Positions 23,682-37,100 of a DNA stretch of 64,000 nt are shown here, piece after piece. The notes below the pieces were generated by a model, which was not told the origin of the DNA, ran no database searches, and saw only the letters and a list, made by a program, of their open reading frames with translations. The stretch lies in NCBI RefSeq assembly GCF_015832195.1, contig NC_052020.1:62251888-62315887 (forward strand). The letters run 5' to 3'. Every line of letters starts with the position of its first letter. The stretch's first letter is position 1. Source of the DNA: Motacilla alba alba (taxonomy: Eukaryota; Chordata; Aves; Passeriformes; Motacillidae). A program made the translations under genes and the position numbers.

Positions 23682-24190
23682 TGTAGTGGGTTGACCTTGC
23701 CTGGGCACCAAATGCCCACCAGGCCACTCTATCACTCCCATTCCCAGCAGGACAGAGGAGAGAAAATAAGATGGAAAGTAACTAGTAGATTGAGATAAGG
23801 CAGTTTACTAAAGCAATAAAAGAAAAGCAAAAGTTTGTCCATGCATAAGCAAAGAGGAAAAGTAAATCTCTACTTCCCACCAGCAACCAATATTCAGACA
23901 CCTCCTGGGAAGCAGGGCTTCAGCACACGTAGAGGCTGCTCCAGAAGGCAAACATTGTAGAATAACAAATGCCATCCCCATTCCTCCTTTCTCCCTCAGC
24001 TTTTATCTCTGAGCTGACTAGTCATGTCCCCTGCTAGGACCTTGCCCACTCCCAGCCCCTTGGTGGGGGATGTTAGAGAGCTGCTCAGCAGTAACTGAAC
24101 ATGGAGAACATACTGGTGCATCAGTTCCTTCTCCCCATGGCTTGTCCACAAGAGCAGACAGCACTGTGCAGTGAGTCTCACTCCATGAGC
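23682..24190 (-). mobile_element. Avian endogenous retrovirus solo-type LTR, minus strand (probably ERVL class)
   Basis: On the plus strand it begins tgtagtgggttgacc, the reversed terminus of an LTR family I recall from bird genomes. The expected blocks follow in order: 'caaatgcccaccaggccact', 'gacagaggagagaaaataag', 'gggaagcagggcttcagc', 'ccctcagcttttat' near 23995-24008, 'ccttgcccactcccagcccc', and 'agctgctcagcagtaactg'. Read on the minus strand, 'ataaaagctgaggg' is a TATA-like promoter motif. The inner end, near 24190, is diverged and I cannot place it exactly. There is no retroviral coding sequence on either side, so it is a solo or isolated LTR. The family name is not certain. Confidence 0.75.
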
Positions 24191-27100
24191 TTTTGAACCT
24201 CCTGGCTCTCCTGCTTCGGAGCATCAGGCTTGATCCTGCTATTCTCCTGGTCCCTGAAATGTCCCTTGCCCACCATTTTCCCCATGACCTTCATGAAGGG
24301 CCTCAGTAAGTATTCTGTGGCTGGACCAAGTGAGGGAATTTCTTCCGTTTTCTTTTTTTATGGCTCCTTTGTCTGGCATTTGTTCTGAAAGTCTCTGCTT
24401 ATACACAGTATATACAAATACACTGTCAAATATACACCATATATTTGATATATAAGCCCATATAAATACCACTGGCATATAATGAGGCCCTGAAATTAAT
24501 ACAAACTATGTGCTTAGAGCTGCTGGATAATATTGAATCAAAACTCTGGTTTTACTGGTGATAAGTGAGAAATCTTAATTGATGGAGGTATAAAATATGA
24601 AAAACTGCCTCTTGTGAGGAGGCATTAAAACCTAATTCACAGAAAAATCTTGCTTGGGAAAGGCATTGCAATAGGAAAGAAGGGAGAGGGCAGAGAGAGA
24701 ACAAGAGAGGAAAGGACTGAGAAAGGGAGACAGTGCTAGAAGTGAAAATGTGCACAGATTTACAATGTCCTGCAGAAAAACATCTCCTCTGCTGCCTCTG
24801 CAGAGCAGTGCTGTTCAGTGTTTGCTGCTGATGAATAACCAGCCCATTCACTGATTTGTGCTCCTCTCCTGGTTCCCTCGCTGTTTCCAGCCTGGCAGTG
24901 ATCCCAACCTGGGCTCTGCTGGAGCAGCTGGGATGGGGAATCTGTGTCAGCAGAGAGCGGCAGCACCCAAGAGATCCAGGACAGCACACAATCCCATCCT
25001 GTGGGGTTTGTTTTGTTGCACTGTTATCGCTCCATTGAGAAGATACACAACAGTTCAGTTCAGCCCTTCCCATCACAGTCACTGTTGGTTTTCCCTGTGA
25101 GGCTGTGCCAGGAGAGCAAAGAAGCTGGGAATACTCTGGTGAAGTTAAATTACCTCCACACCCACTGCAATGCCAACCAGGTGGCTGGGAGAAGATCTTG
25201 GGGCTGGGAAAGCCTCAGGCAAATACCTTGGGTGGAGAATCATCATCTGAAACACCCACCGTGCCAGAAAGTATTGGGCAGCAGCATAATAAACTGTGAT
25301 GTTTGACTGGGCAGGCAGATGCTGATTTTCCACCTCAGGGCAGCATCACTCCAAACCTGCATTTACACCCTTTCTCATTACCAGTTCCCTACTCTGTGCT
25401 GAAGGCTTGTGTCTTCGTGGCCACAGGTGAGCAGTGGCACTCAGCTGGGAGGAGGAAGAGAGGGAGAGGAGAGAACCACTTGAGAGTGGAGCAATCAGGG
25501 GGTTAGACTCTAGACACTTGCTAGCTCTGAGGAGCAGGACCCTGGGGATGCCGGGGCACGTGGGAGTAACCAGCAGCATGGTATGTAGCACCCAGCTGTG
25601 CTCAGCCCTGCTGTGTCAGGCTGTGCCCTGTGGCCCCAGCCTCCCTGTGGGGCCAGCAGTGCCATTGCCATGGGCTCTGCCTGGCAGAGAGGCATCTGCA
25701 GCAGTGCCTGGCAGTGCCTTCCTCCTACAGTGAGTAACTAATCTTTTCTGAGCTCTTCCATGACAGAGCACATTGCATAAAACATCGATTTCTGCAGAAG
25801 TGTCTAACTGAAATGCTGGAGGCGTTAGTGGCTTTATATTCTGATGGACTCTGAGACTAACTTCCCTTTGGTAGGAGGGAGGAACACGCTGCGCATAGCA
25901 AGAGAGGTGGATGGAAGATGCTGATGGGAACGATGATTCTGTAGCAGCCAGGCTACTGCCATAGCAGCTGGCAAGTGGTTTGACCTAACACACAGCCAAA
26001 CAACGGCCACAGTGCTCTCACTGTGCTGTGGCCAGGCCACGCAGGGGGCCAAGACATGCCCTGAGGGTCTCCCTGTGGGTCTGCTTCCCACAGCCTCCAG
26101 TGGTGGCCACTCTCTACGAAATACTCATATGGAAGGATGTGTGACCAGCTGCTTGCAGGATTATTTTCCAAAAATATTTGACCTTTGAAATAAACATATA
26201 AAACATCAGATTATTATTTTTAAACAGCCGTAACAAAAAAAAGTTCTGTTTGTATTAGAAATCACCTCTGCTGAACTCAACCTGCCACTTCTCTTCCCTG
26301 TGCTGCAAAGATGACCCCAGGGCAGCATCCTCCCTCCTCCATTCACTTCTGCCCTGGATGTGCCTGGAGTGGGATCTACCTGTCCCAGGTGATGTGCCTG
26401 CTAGGCTGTGCATCATGGCAGGACAGTCCCTGCTCTGCAGTCTGGGGAGGTCTCTGGTGAGCTGAGAGCTGTGGCACAGCTGGGGCACTAGGAATGCCTT
26501 ACCTGGCAAACAGGCTCTTCTGGCTGACTTACTAATGCCCTTTTCTGTTTCAGCACCTTTTAGAGGACCACGTGCCTTGTCAGATGCTCACAAAATCCTG
26601 CCTAAGTGTGGAAGGTTTCACAGCAAGTCATACCTTTATTGGTAGATTAAGGACTTCACATACTTGAGCTCTTTGCTACTCCCCAGAGCAAGGAGGGAGC
26701 ATGGGCTCTGCTCTGCCATGGCCCCTTCCACATCAACCTGCATGTTTTTTCTTATCACTCAAGGCACTGATTTCATTCATCAGTGGTTTTCATTAATAAT
26801 TACTTTCAATATCTCTCAAGTCTTTCTTCAGCTTTACCAATGCTTCAGATTTTTTTTTTTTTTGCAAGTGCCAGAACATTTATTAATATTCACTCTCTTA
26901 GGAGCCAGCACATCTGTGACTTGCAGAGGCAAGAGCAGTGTCATCAGCTCAGATGAAATCTCTCACTAAATAATTAAAAATAATTGGTGATGAGCATTTA
27001 ATCATTTCTATCAACTGATGCCAAAGCCTCCTCAGTATAAAACAGAGCAAGTTGCTCTGGCATCTCAGAGAGAACAGAGACAAGCCCTGGCAGCCAGTGG

Positions 27101-30100
27101 TCTCAGGGGCAGCTCGGGACCAGACACCCCCTTGCCAGCTCTCAAGGGACTCTCAAGTCCCTGAAGGGGATGAGGAAACCAGCAGGCCTTAAGATAAAAA
27201 TCCTTCCAGTGCAGCACTGTGTTAGGGAAGGTGCAAGGCTGAGCCGTGCAGGGATCTGTGGAGCAGCTGTTTTGTCCTGGGTGAGATGGGATGGAGCACA
27301 GCACACGTCCTGCCTGTGTACCAGCACCCACAGGGCTGGTGCTGAAGGGTTTGGGAAAAGCTCAGGACTTGGTCCAGACCCCTGTCCCTGTCAGCCAGCA
27401 GCTGCTTTCCCCACTGTCCTGGATGTGAATCAAAGTACCAGGTCCCCTCCTGATTAATCCCAGAAAAAAACAAAATAGTTTACAATTGCCACCATGCTCT
27501 ACCACCGTGTACATAATTTCCCCCAGATGAGATCTGGGGGAAATCACTGATCAAATTTCATCTCAGTTTCCTCCTCCTTAAAGCCTAAGTAAGAAAAGGT
27601 AAGCCTGGAAGTCACTTTTTTTCTGATGCTGGAGGAAAAGCCTCCCCAGCATCCCCCCCCCCACCTTGTGGAAGCAGGGGTCTCTCCTGCATGGCCCGAC
27701 AGCTTCCTGGGCTGCTGGTGCCCCTCTGAGCTGCTCCTGTTTGACACTGAGGATGAGAAGCACTGAATGAAAACAGGTCAGTGGCTAACAGAGACCTTAT
27801 CAGAGACTGGAAGTGTTTGGAGGGATAGGAAAAGCATTTATTCATTCTTTCAAATCATTATTACAAATTTTGACCAACTGTAGCCACTAACAGGACAAGC
27901 TGAGAAGATTATACACTAATAATACCACAGCATGCTTTTCCTTTATCTGTGGGAAAACATTTCTAAAATATGAACTGAAACTATTATAAGAGCTGATTAC
28001 TTTCTACTGGCTGTTCTTCTGCTTTTGAACCCAGGTGACAAACAATTAATTCTCCTGTTAATTAGAGTGCCCAGAAAAAAAACCAAATGTTTCCTCTTTT
28101 AGCTGTCTTTATAATTGATTTTGAAACATGTGTCAAATTCTGAATACAGAACATGTGTGCTCTGGTGCATTCTGCCTTGGAGTGGAGCATGATAGCAATC
28201 AAAGCTGTTTATTCTTGTTTACTAGTGTTTAGCAGCTGAATATTTCTCTGCATTAAACATCTACAGGCCACAGAAGGCAGATGTCAGCAATGGCTTCAGG
28301 CCCCTCTATGACAGAATAAATAAAAGTGGGTGTGAGCGCAGTTGTGAGTGCCTTTTGGGTTTTTCCCTGCACAGTGGAGGAGTCACAGGCAGCCCCTGGG
28401 CTGAGATGAGAGCCCCCAGCCCAATGAGCCTGTGCAGAGTCTGCCACCTTCCCCCCAGTGCTCACCTTCATCCTCGTGAGAGAACACAGCATTAACATTG
28501 CAGGTACTGAAATGCACAGAAGGGTGGCACAGCTACCAAAAAAAGGAAAGTTGGGAGTATTACATCACCCCCATAAATATGATGCATGACATCCCAGTCA
28601 GTCACAGTAACAGTCACTGCCTCCAATCTGCCAGTCCTTACCTGTTCTGTTCTGAATGCTGAACTCCTGTTCCTTGTGTGATTTTTTTTGAAACTGATGC
28701 TCAACTCACATTTCTAATTTGCCCTCTATTTTCTTTGAGGTGAAGAGGTAATCAGCAAATTATCAACACCTTGTGAGATTCAAGGAAATAATATTTGAAA
28801 ACCAAAGCAATGACAGGCAATTAGGACCTTGTGTGCTTCCAAAGACATGTGCCAAGGCACCTGGTCCCATGGTGGTGTGCTGTAGGCAGTGACCATTGCT
28901 GGTGGGACAGCAGGGACAGCAGCAGAAACGGCGCCGTGCTGCCAGGCCAGTGCCCTGCCTGTGCTGTGGGACACACAGAGAACCAGGAGTCTGCTCTGCA
29001 TGATGCAGCAGCTATAACTGGTAGAAATGTTCTGGGATAGAGTTTAATTGATTTTACTTTTTCAAGGATATTTGCCTGATAGAAAAGCTTATCTGTGTAT
29101 TTTCCCCTCTGTAATTTACATTCAGCATATAAAATGGGAATATAATTTTGATATGAAATTAATAATAAGATCATGCTTTAGGCTGTCATGATTAAAACAC
29201 TTGATTGAAACACTTGGCAGTGTAGCCTGGGCCAGAGCTGCAGCTCTGGCAGCACAGGGAGATGCAGGTTCCCTTGGGGGACACAGCCCAGGCTCCACAG
29301 CCATGCTCACCAAAGCCACGAGCCCACACAGGTCCCCACAGTCCCCTCCTCAGGAACTGCGTGGTTTGGGAAGGATGTGGATGGGAGGACAGGTCTTGTG
29401 CCTTGACATTGGAGAGGGAAAGGACTCCGTTTCAGGCTCAGGGGTTTCCCAGCAGCTCCAAGCTGAGGAGACCCTCATCTCCAGCGCTGCACAGACACAT
29501 CCCTCCATGCCAGACAGGCTGCAGCCAACACAGATGGTGCTAATATAAAGACTTCTTTTTTAAAGCTGAATGCAAATTTTAAAAGTAATTTACTCATCTG
29601 TTACTCTCGCTCCCAGCATTCAGCAAATGCATTTTTATTCATCTGCCCTGGCATACAAGCCTCTGCAATTAATACTAGTATTTATCATAACTCAAACTGA
29701 CTCTGACTTATGTCCCCAGGAAAAAATGCTGGGAAAAGTCTTTCTTAGTCATTTTAAATGAATGCTGCAAGCCTGGGATTCACTGATGATATTTCATACA
29801 TTTTCAATGAAATTCATGTATTCTCAGAGGTTTTCTTCTCCCTCAGGGTCTTTGACAGAGCTGTGTTCCAGGCAGAGCTGACAGTGCTGGTTGTACTCAC
29901 ACACTTGTGTTTCTGTGTGGAATTGCTTATTCCTTTATCATCCATCACCAGGTTTGTTTCCTTAGTGCCTGACCACCTCAAGTGAAGGGAGGCTTTTGCA
30001 CAATGATATAAAATATTTTTTAATATATGTAGTTGTGTGTTATTCCCATTAGCAAAGCATTCACAGTAAAACAACTTAGAACATGAAGCAATGTACCTGT

Positions 30101-31045
30101 GGTGACTGAACTCTTCAATAATAATAAATTAGTGTTCTGGAAATGAATGGATCAGGAAATGTTGTCCTATTACTACTAGACTAAAAAACTGTTTATGTAG
30201 TGACCTCAAATTCCAGCAAATGCTCCAAAATTTCCTTTTGAATCAGTCCCAAAGCTTTGCCAATAGAAACTCACTGATACTGCTTTGGCCTCTGCCCAGG
30301 AGCTGTTCAAATGTAAAAAGCCCAAAGCAAGGCATCTCTTCCTCTTTCGGAGGTTGTTTATCACCACTTGACACTAACCACTGCAAAATAAATGCCCTTC
30401 CAAGAAAAAAAAGACATTTCAATTTTCTGCTGACAGTAGGGTAAGTGATACTTTCCTGCACGTTTTTGCTGACAGGTAAAAGGGCCAGACCCATCCCAGC
30501 CGTGCTTCCCTCCTTTTGAATTCCCCTCTTCAGAACAAATTTTGTGTTCTCAGTTTCTTACCTGACAGACCAGGCCCATGGGTGCCAGCAATGCTTTTAC
30601 ACCTAATATATTCAGCAGCTGATAGGCAGAGATGATCATAGATGTATTTGTTACTCCTCCTCCTTTTAAAGCATTGTTTTCTGTCTCCCCCTCGTGAGCA
30701 GCCTGCCCAGCTCTTGTCTGGGTGCTTGAGCAGGTGCAGGTTCTGGGGCAGCCCCTTGCCTTCTCTGCACTCCAAACTGGGCGTTTGCTCACATCGGTGC
30801 TCAGTCGTGTCAGGTGTGAAGTGTCCCTGTGTGTGAGCAGGGCACAGCAGGTGACACAGGCTCCCACCCACACCCAGTCCTCACTGGGACACTGCTGGTG
30901 GTTTATTTTATCTGAATTGTTCTATTGCAGTTGTTGCTGTCTGCCCGTGACACCTAAGGACAATGAGACAAATAATGCAGGGCTAAACAGGATAGAAATG
31001 ATGGCTAGCATGCTTCAAATCTCTCCAGAGCCCCTCCAACGTATT
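24191..31045. other. Unique non-coding DNA, no gene seen
   Basis: Nearly 7 kb of mixed composition. It is AT-rich around 24400-24600, 26700-27000 and 27840-28260, and more GC-rich around 25560-25690 and 27080-27420. It contains a T14 run near 26851-26864 and a C10 run near 27653. Open frames up to 176 codons (24552-25082, minus) have no domain and overlap frames on the other strand. Confidence 0.5.
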
Positions 31046-31086
31046 TCCTGTGCAGGAGTTTGGAAACATCAAACTCCTGCACAGGA
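31046..31086. repeat. Perfect 16-bp inverted repeat (hairpin or cruciform)
   Basis: The arms tcctgtgcaggagttt (31046-31061) and aaactcctgcacagga (31071-31086) are exact reverse complements around the nine-base loop ggaaacatc. Pairing ends sharply on both sides. The stem is shorter than a typical microRNA precursor (about 30 bp or more), so a microRNA is unlikely. It is the longest perfect hairpin I noticed in the window. Confidence 0.92.
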
Positions 31087-33995
31087 TGAAGAAAATTTCA
31101 CTCTGAGGAGAAAGCAAAAGGAATGGCTGTATTTTATTTCCTTTCTTTTTAAGCCTGATTCAAATGCCTTTAAAGGAAAATGAAATGCTGAAACAAATTC
31201 CTGGAAGAGAGATGAATGAATGGTCCATTAGTGAAACCATTAAAACATGCAAAACACAGTCACTGATACTATGCTCACTCTGACTAGACATGTGTTCTTT
31301 GTTTATTATCAAGAAAATATTTACACTTTAACATTCAATTGGCTTATGCAATTAGTCACTCTGAGCAATAAATAAGCTCACAGTTTCTTGTTAAATCTCA
31401 TTTCTGAATCCAAATAAAATTACTTACAGTGCAACGCATGCCACAATCACAATATGCTGTGTACTTTATTGCTGATACTGTATACATGTTTGTGTGCAAG
31501 CCTTCACTTCAGGCTTTTTAAGGATATTTATTTCTTCATCTGCAGAAGAAGACCCAGTCTCAAAGCAGCATCTAGCCAGGCCACCAGAGCTTTCACACAG
31601 ACAGAACTCTAATACAAAAAGCCACTAAAATGCGCAGAAGAAGCTGGGTGAGAAGGGAGGAAGTCAGGAGAGCTTGGAGGAGAGCTGGAGGGCAGCTGGA
31701 AATGCCTGCTGAGCAGGGCAGGGTCGGGGGTCCTGGGACAGAGGGCACTCAGGGGGGTCCAGCCCAGCACCCCCCCCACATGTGCCTGCTCACCGCAGAG
31801 CCCTGGCATGCAGCCTCGGGGCCAAGCCCCTCCGCGGCACGGAGCCGTGGCAGATGGGTGCCGCTGTCCTGTCAGCGAGCCCCACTCCACAGCAGTACAG
31901 GCATGCCAGAGGAAATGCATTATCAGTGATCAGCACAAGTGTGAATGAGCCCAGTTCGAGCCAGCTGCCTCCCCAATGGCAGTCACCTGCCCAGGAGGCA
32001 GACATGCCCAAAGGGCTTCCACTGAGCTTGGGTGTCTCCTTCCCACATAAACCACCCACTGATTAGACACTTTCACCTTTCAAACATAAACATTTCAAAG
32101 TAAAATGTTTAAAAATCCCTAACAAAAATCTGTAGATGGGATCATGTACTCCTGTTTATGCATTAATATTAGAAATGAACATCTAAAACATACTCCTATC
32201 TGTTACAGCCAAGCAGAAAATGTGCAAAGCCCAGTTACTTTGGCTCATTAACAGATGTGTCACTCATTACTGGAAATGCCTTTGGTGTCTAGGCATGCAG
32301 GATATTTTGGAGTACACCTGAGAGCTGAAAACACCCTTGAGCTCAAGTTTTAAAGTTGGAGAAGGTGGAAACTGTCAGAGGGGAACAAGTTGGCTACACC
32401 TAGAAAAAATATGTGCTATTATTGTATTTTTTTCTCTTAACAGCTAAGTTTTTTCTGGATATTATCACTTCTGTCCAGTCTGTCATTATTAAATATTGGG
32501 CACATTTTGTGGATGCTGTGATTCCTGCTCAGGGCAGCTCTCTGTCCATACTCATTTCTTGCTTCCCTTGTTTCGCTCTAACCCAGCCATTAACTCAAGC
32601 TTTGTTGAGGCTCCATCCATCAATGATGCTTCCTGCTGGATAGGCACATGCCCAGACCAGTTTCCACTTTGGTGTCCTAGCACAGAACATCTGGTCAAAA
32701 TGAGGGAATGAAAGCTTGAACTCCAAGAAGAATTATTGTTAAAAGTTGGTGGTAAATGCAAACCCGCAGGCACGGAGAGCTTGAGTCCAAAGTCCACGTG
32801 AGTTATTTCTAAATGAGAGTTTCCTCAGCCACTGGGAGCTGGGCCAAGGCAGCAGAGCCAGGGCATGTTTTGGCTGCAGGAGCAGCAGTGGGAGAGCTGA
32901 GCAGAAGGGAGAGAGGGGCACAGAGGGCAGGCAGTGCAGCAGCTGGAGCTGGGCACGCACCCTCGCCAGCCCCACAGCCCAGAGCCCTGGGGCTCCCTGG
33001 GGCACCGTGCCAGAGCCCCCCTCTCCCCCTGCCACAGCCCCTGCCCGAGCTGGGTGCACTGCATGGTGACAAAGAGGGAAAGGGACCAGGCACCTCCTGC
33101 CCCACAAGCTCCAACGTGGGCTGGGTGCTGTCATAGCCAAGGGCTGCAAAGCATCCCCGGGTCTTCAGTCAGCCTTGCCAGGCAGAAATTCTCTTAACCC
33201 TCTGCACAAGGAGGGGAAGGGGATCGTGTCAGCCTCAGGAGAGCACTGCCTTTCATTGAGACTGTCTGGAAGGCCACACTGGCAGGTTTCTGGAGTTATT
33301 TAGGACCAGCCAATTTAGGTCACAGCCAATTCTGCCTGCATGGTAGAGACCTTGGTGCTGCAGAATGGCTCAGCCTTGGGATAAAAATGCAAGAATTCAG
33401 CAGATGATATATCACTGCTTGTGCCACACATGGCCATTTATCTCCAGTTAAGACATGAATAATGTACTAAAAGATTTTTTTACTGACCAGGCAATTTCTT
33501 CAACTCCCCTTCCTGAAGTGTGTTACTGGGGCTTCAGGTACATGGGCAAGAAGGAAAATACTTGGGGGCTGACAAGATTCAGGAATTAGTTCTGCTTTCA
33601 TGGAGTGTTATGAGTCAAAAGCATCTCACAAAAGAAGTGAGATGAAGCTAGAGTAAGAAAATAGAAATGGAGATAAACACTGAAAGCCTACTAACAACAG
33701 ACTACCGTGTAATAAAAGTGGGTTTCACCAACTTGTCTCGTTCAAGAAGCAATGCAGCCAACTATATCCTGGTCATATCCTCTCTGCCCTTCAGAAAAGC
33801 ACGTGGTTTTCTGCCAGCACCTCCACACTTGCCTTTGCAGTTCCTTCCACTTACAGAATTTGAAAAGGCATTCTTAGGAATTAGTGAAGAGCCATTAGAA
33901 AAGCAAGACTCAAAGACTAGTGGATTAAAATCCCAAATGTCAGATCATGGTCACTGCACATTGCACCATGCAGCTGTTACTGAGAAATCTTCTAC

Positions 33996-34020
33996 AAACA
34001 CACATACACACACGCACACA
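33996..34020. repeat. Imperfect (CA)n microsatellite
   Basis: About 12 CA dinucleotides with two interruptions, followed by a C-rich run. Confidence 0.85.
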
Positions 34021-35464
34021 CCCCCTCACACTGGGACAGCACTCACAACACCGTGTCAACTATTCAAAGACACCAAATCCTTCTCGTTAGTGCATGTTCC
34101 TCATCTTGATTTCGCAGGGCCAGCACCGTCATTGTTCATGCTGATGGTACAGGAGGCTTTGACTTCCATCCAGCCCTTACACCCTTTGAACAGGATCACA
34201 ATGGCAGCAGAGCTGGGCTGTCTACATCAGACATCACAGCATATTTTAAAACTAATTCTCAGCTCTTCTGACCGGCCATGGTATTTTCCCTCTTTATAAA
34301 TAAATGGCTTGCTGAGGAGAACAAAATATCAGCTATGTAGTAAAGGTTGCTCAGAAGTTTATCTCCGAGGCTTGGAATTCTCTGAACTTCTCACAGATTT
34401 ATCTCTGTTTTATTTCTTTGAAATAAAAGATTTCCCTAAACCATTTGTCATTAATGGAAGAGAGATTCTTACATTGCAAAGCTACAGAAAGAAAATTACC
34501 TGATTGAAACCTGACAGCCAAGTTTAAGAGCATCAATAAAGAGCTGAGAACTTACTCAGTGAAGTTAAGATAAAGGAAAACTCACAGAATAAAATTGCAT
34601 TGCTTGAGATGTTATTGCAATTGTTATATAGAAAAGCATTAGTAACGGCATTGATGTAAAATGAGGAAAGGAACAGAGCATATCTCAATGAAACCACAGC
34701 AGAACATGCTTTTAGGGCAAAGGAATAAACAGAGACCCAGACAGATTTGCAGAGAGTTTGTACTCAACCAAAGACAGAGATGAGTTCCAGGGTTCTCTGG
34801 CTTTCAGAGATAAAAAGTGCTGCTGAGACATCAAGACTGACACAAAAGAAAAAGGAAAAAAAATTGAAGGTTTCTACTTAATAATTTCTATATTCTTTTT
34901 AACCTTTTTCTTAGTAGTTCAAAATTTTTTAAAAGAGATTTGTTTCAAGCATGTTGTAACACCACAACTTACCTCACCACTGCTGGCTCTGCAGGTTCCT
35001 AAAGGAAAATAAACTTCCTAATTCTAACCAGACAATCATAAAAATTCTAATAAGGAACACAGTAGGAATGTTAGATATGGAAATGGCCTTTATGGTTTTT
35101 TTAAAATTTTTTCACTGTATCTACCACAATTGGATATTTTTTAGTCTATGACTGTAGGTCTAAAAAACATGGCCACTGCACGTGTGTTCATAGATATACA
35201 AGGAATCATGAGGGAATGAATTAAAGCAATGAAAAATTCCTCTCTCTTTCACTCCTGCAGATTCATAGATAAATCTTTCCAGAAGAGAGCCATAGCGACA
35301 GCTGAAATCTTACCAATAATTTCTCTGGAGCACTATTTCTCTGCAGTCATAAAGGCTAGACTCTCCTCCTGTTAGTCATTAATAAAAGGTCCCCTGCATT
35401 GGGTTACCAGAGAGAGGCTTCCCCTCATCCCTGGACTTTCCTGCAAGCACTGAAAGACGTGGCT

Positions 35465-35735
35465 GGGCAGGGGCTGCAGTGGCTGAGGGCAGGCGGGAGC
35501 TGGCTGCGGAGGAGGTGACGCCGCTCCCTTGTGCCCTCCTGGCGCTCTGCCCACGGGCAGGTGGTGCCAGCCAGGCCAGGGCTCCCAGGCTGGATGGCAC
35601 GAGCGCTCAGGTGGCCCCAAGGCTGCATCTCCTGTGGTCTCACCCGTGTGGGGAGCTCAGCTCAGCCCACCCAGCCAGTGCCCACGGTGGAGTGGGGAAC
35701 GGGTGCGTGGTGGGCTGTGGTTTCCTGCAACTCCT
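35465..35735. other. GC-rich, CpG-containing block
   Basis: About 14 CpGs in 270 bp within AT-rich surroundings. Overlapping open frames on both strands (up to 122 codons) show no domain. It may be a weak CpG island or a GC-biased patch. Confidence 0.45.
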
Positions 35736-36814
35736 CCTGGATCTGCCCGAGCAGCAAAAGCCTGAGTGTGCCACCAGATCTCAGCTTTGAGCTTGGGATT
35801 TTTTTCAGGGAAGTAATTTCCAGAGCAATAAAGAACAAGTCTGAGTCTACCTTAAAACTACACACTTTTAGGTGTAATCATTTTGACCTGTCTCCTTGAT
35901 AAAAAAAAAAAAAATTATTGGAAAGTCCTGAAGGCACTAAAGCTGTTGTGAGGAAGGATGCTGAGCACACTGGTCAGTGAGATAAATGAACCTAGTCAGG
36001 CTAGGAATAGCACCAGAAAGATGTTATTAAATCAGTGCTTGGGGAATCAGGCTTCTGCTTAGCTTTCTATTTTTTTCCCCTGTTTCTGATTTCCCTGCCA
36101 ATAGAACCAGAGGCAGATCTTTGCAAATGTTTTCCTGCAATTTTCTCTTTAAAAACCAGTTGTGTTTACACAGTTGGGATGTCACATGTGGCATATTGGT
36201 TGGGGGTGCATAAATGCATTGTAACCAATATAAGAAACAAAAAAGCCACAAATCCCACTCTGTCTATTTTTGTCTGGTTTCTTCCCTGCCCTTGGACTCT
36301 AAGAAATGTACTTTGCTCTGTCCTCCACACAGTAAATTCCTGGAGTAGAGACTCGCCAGTGTCTGTCTGGGATTGTTTCAGCAACTTCTCTTGCTTTTAC
36401 TTTCATTTTATATGTTGCTCTCCAGAAGCCACATTTTTATGTCTTCTCAGAAATCCATTTTTCCTGCAATAGGAAACTTTTCCCTAAACCAAGGACTTGT
36501 TTCAGCTGGATGGTTTATTATCCATTCTCAGACATTTGTTCTCTTTCTACAAATGGAGGCAACAAATGAAATGAAAACTGCAAAGCTGACAAATACTAGC
36601 CATCAGAGTGAAGATTAAGAGCACCACAACAACATTTTTTTTTTTATTATGACTGCTGAGGTCATAGAGTAAATTTTTTTTTAAATTGTGGGAAAAATGC
36701 TTTGTATCATCTCTTTTTTGACCTTAACCCACAGGCAGAGAAACAGCCAGAGGCTGTGCACATCCTCCTGTCACTACAGACAAGTCCGAAGTGTTCTGGT
36801 TTGTTTTGGAGCCA

Positions 36815-37100
36815 TGGTCTCCTCCAAGGTGCTCAGCAATAAGACAAGAGGCAATGTGCAGAAACTAATGCCCAGGAAGTTCCTGAACTTGAAGAAAAAC
36901 TACTTTCCTGTGCAGTGACCAAGCACTGGAACAGGTTGCCCAGAGAGGGTGTTGAGTGTCTCTCACTGGAGATATTCCAGAATAATCCAGACACACTCCT
37001 GTGTCATGTGCTCTGGGATGATCCTGGCTGAGCTGGGAGGCTGGACCAGATGAGGCTCTGTAGTCCCTTCCAGCCTGACCCATCCTGGGGTTCTGTGCTC
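36815..37100 (+). mobile_element. CR1 LINE 3' end, plus strand
   Basis: Ordered CR1 blocks are present: 'acaagaggcaatgtgcagaa', 'cccaggaagttcctgaactt', 'gcactggaacaggttgccca', 'tcactggagatattcc', 'tgtgctctgggatgatcctg', then 'gtcccttccagcctgaccca' and a terminal ttctgtg. This is the end of ORF2 and the 3' tail of an avian CR1. Its internal sequence differs from the pieces at 53.0 and 63.1 kb, so a different subfamily is likely. It is 5'-truncated and has no open frame. Confidence 0.88.

Larger units (their letters stand above)
31087..36814. other. Unique non-coding DNA with three GC-rich blocks
   Basis: No gene can be supported. GC-rich blocks lie at about 31630-31900, 32860-33130 and 35465-35735; only the last has a notable CpG count (about 14 in 270 bp). 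The 210-codon frame at 33667-34299 includes a translated CA repeat and no domain, so it is not called. A (CA)-rich microsatellite lies at 33996-34020. Confidence 0.5.

Noticed and set aside
24552..25082. A 176-codon minus-strand open frame.
   Set aside because: It overlaps plus-strand frames of up to 120 codons and shows no motif; probably chance.
31046..31086. MicroRNA precursor.
   Set aside because: The stem is only 16 bp and does not extend with mismatches on either side; typical precursors pair over about 30 bp or more.
33667..34299. A 210-codon plus-strand open frame, the longest outside the tandem repeats.
   Set aside because: It includes a translated CA microsatellite (a run of TH pairs), has no recognisable domain, and no promoter or splice context. 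A conserved alignment in other birds would be needed to revive it.
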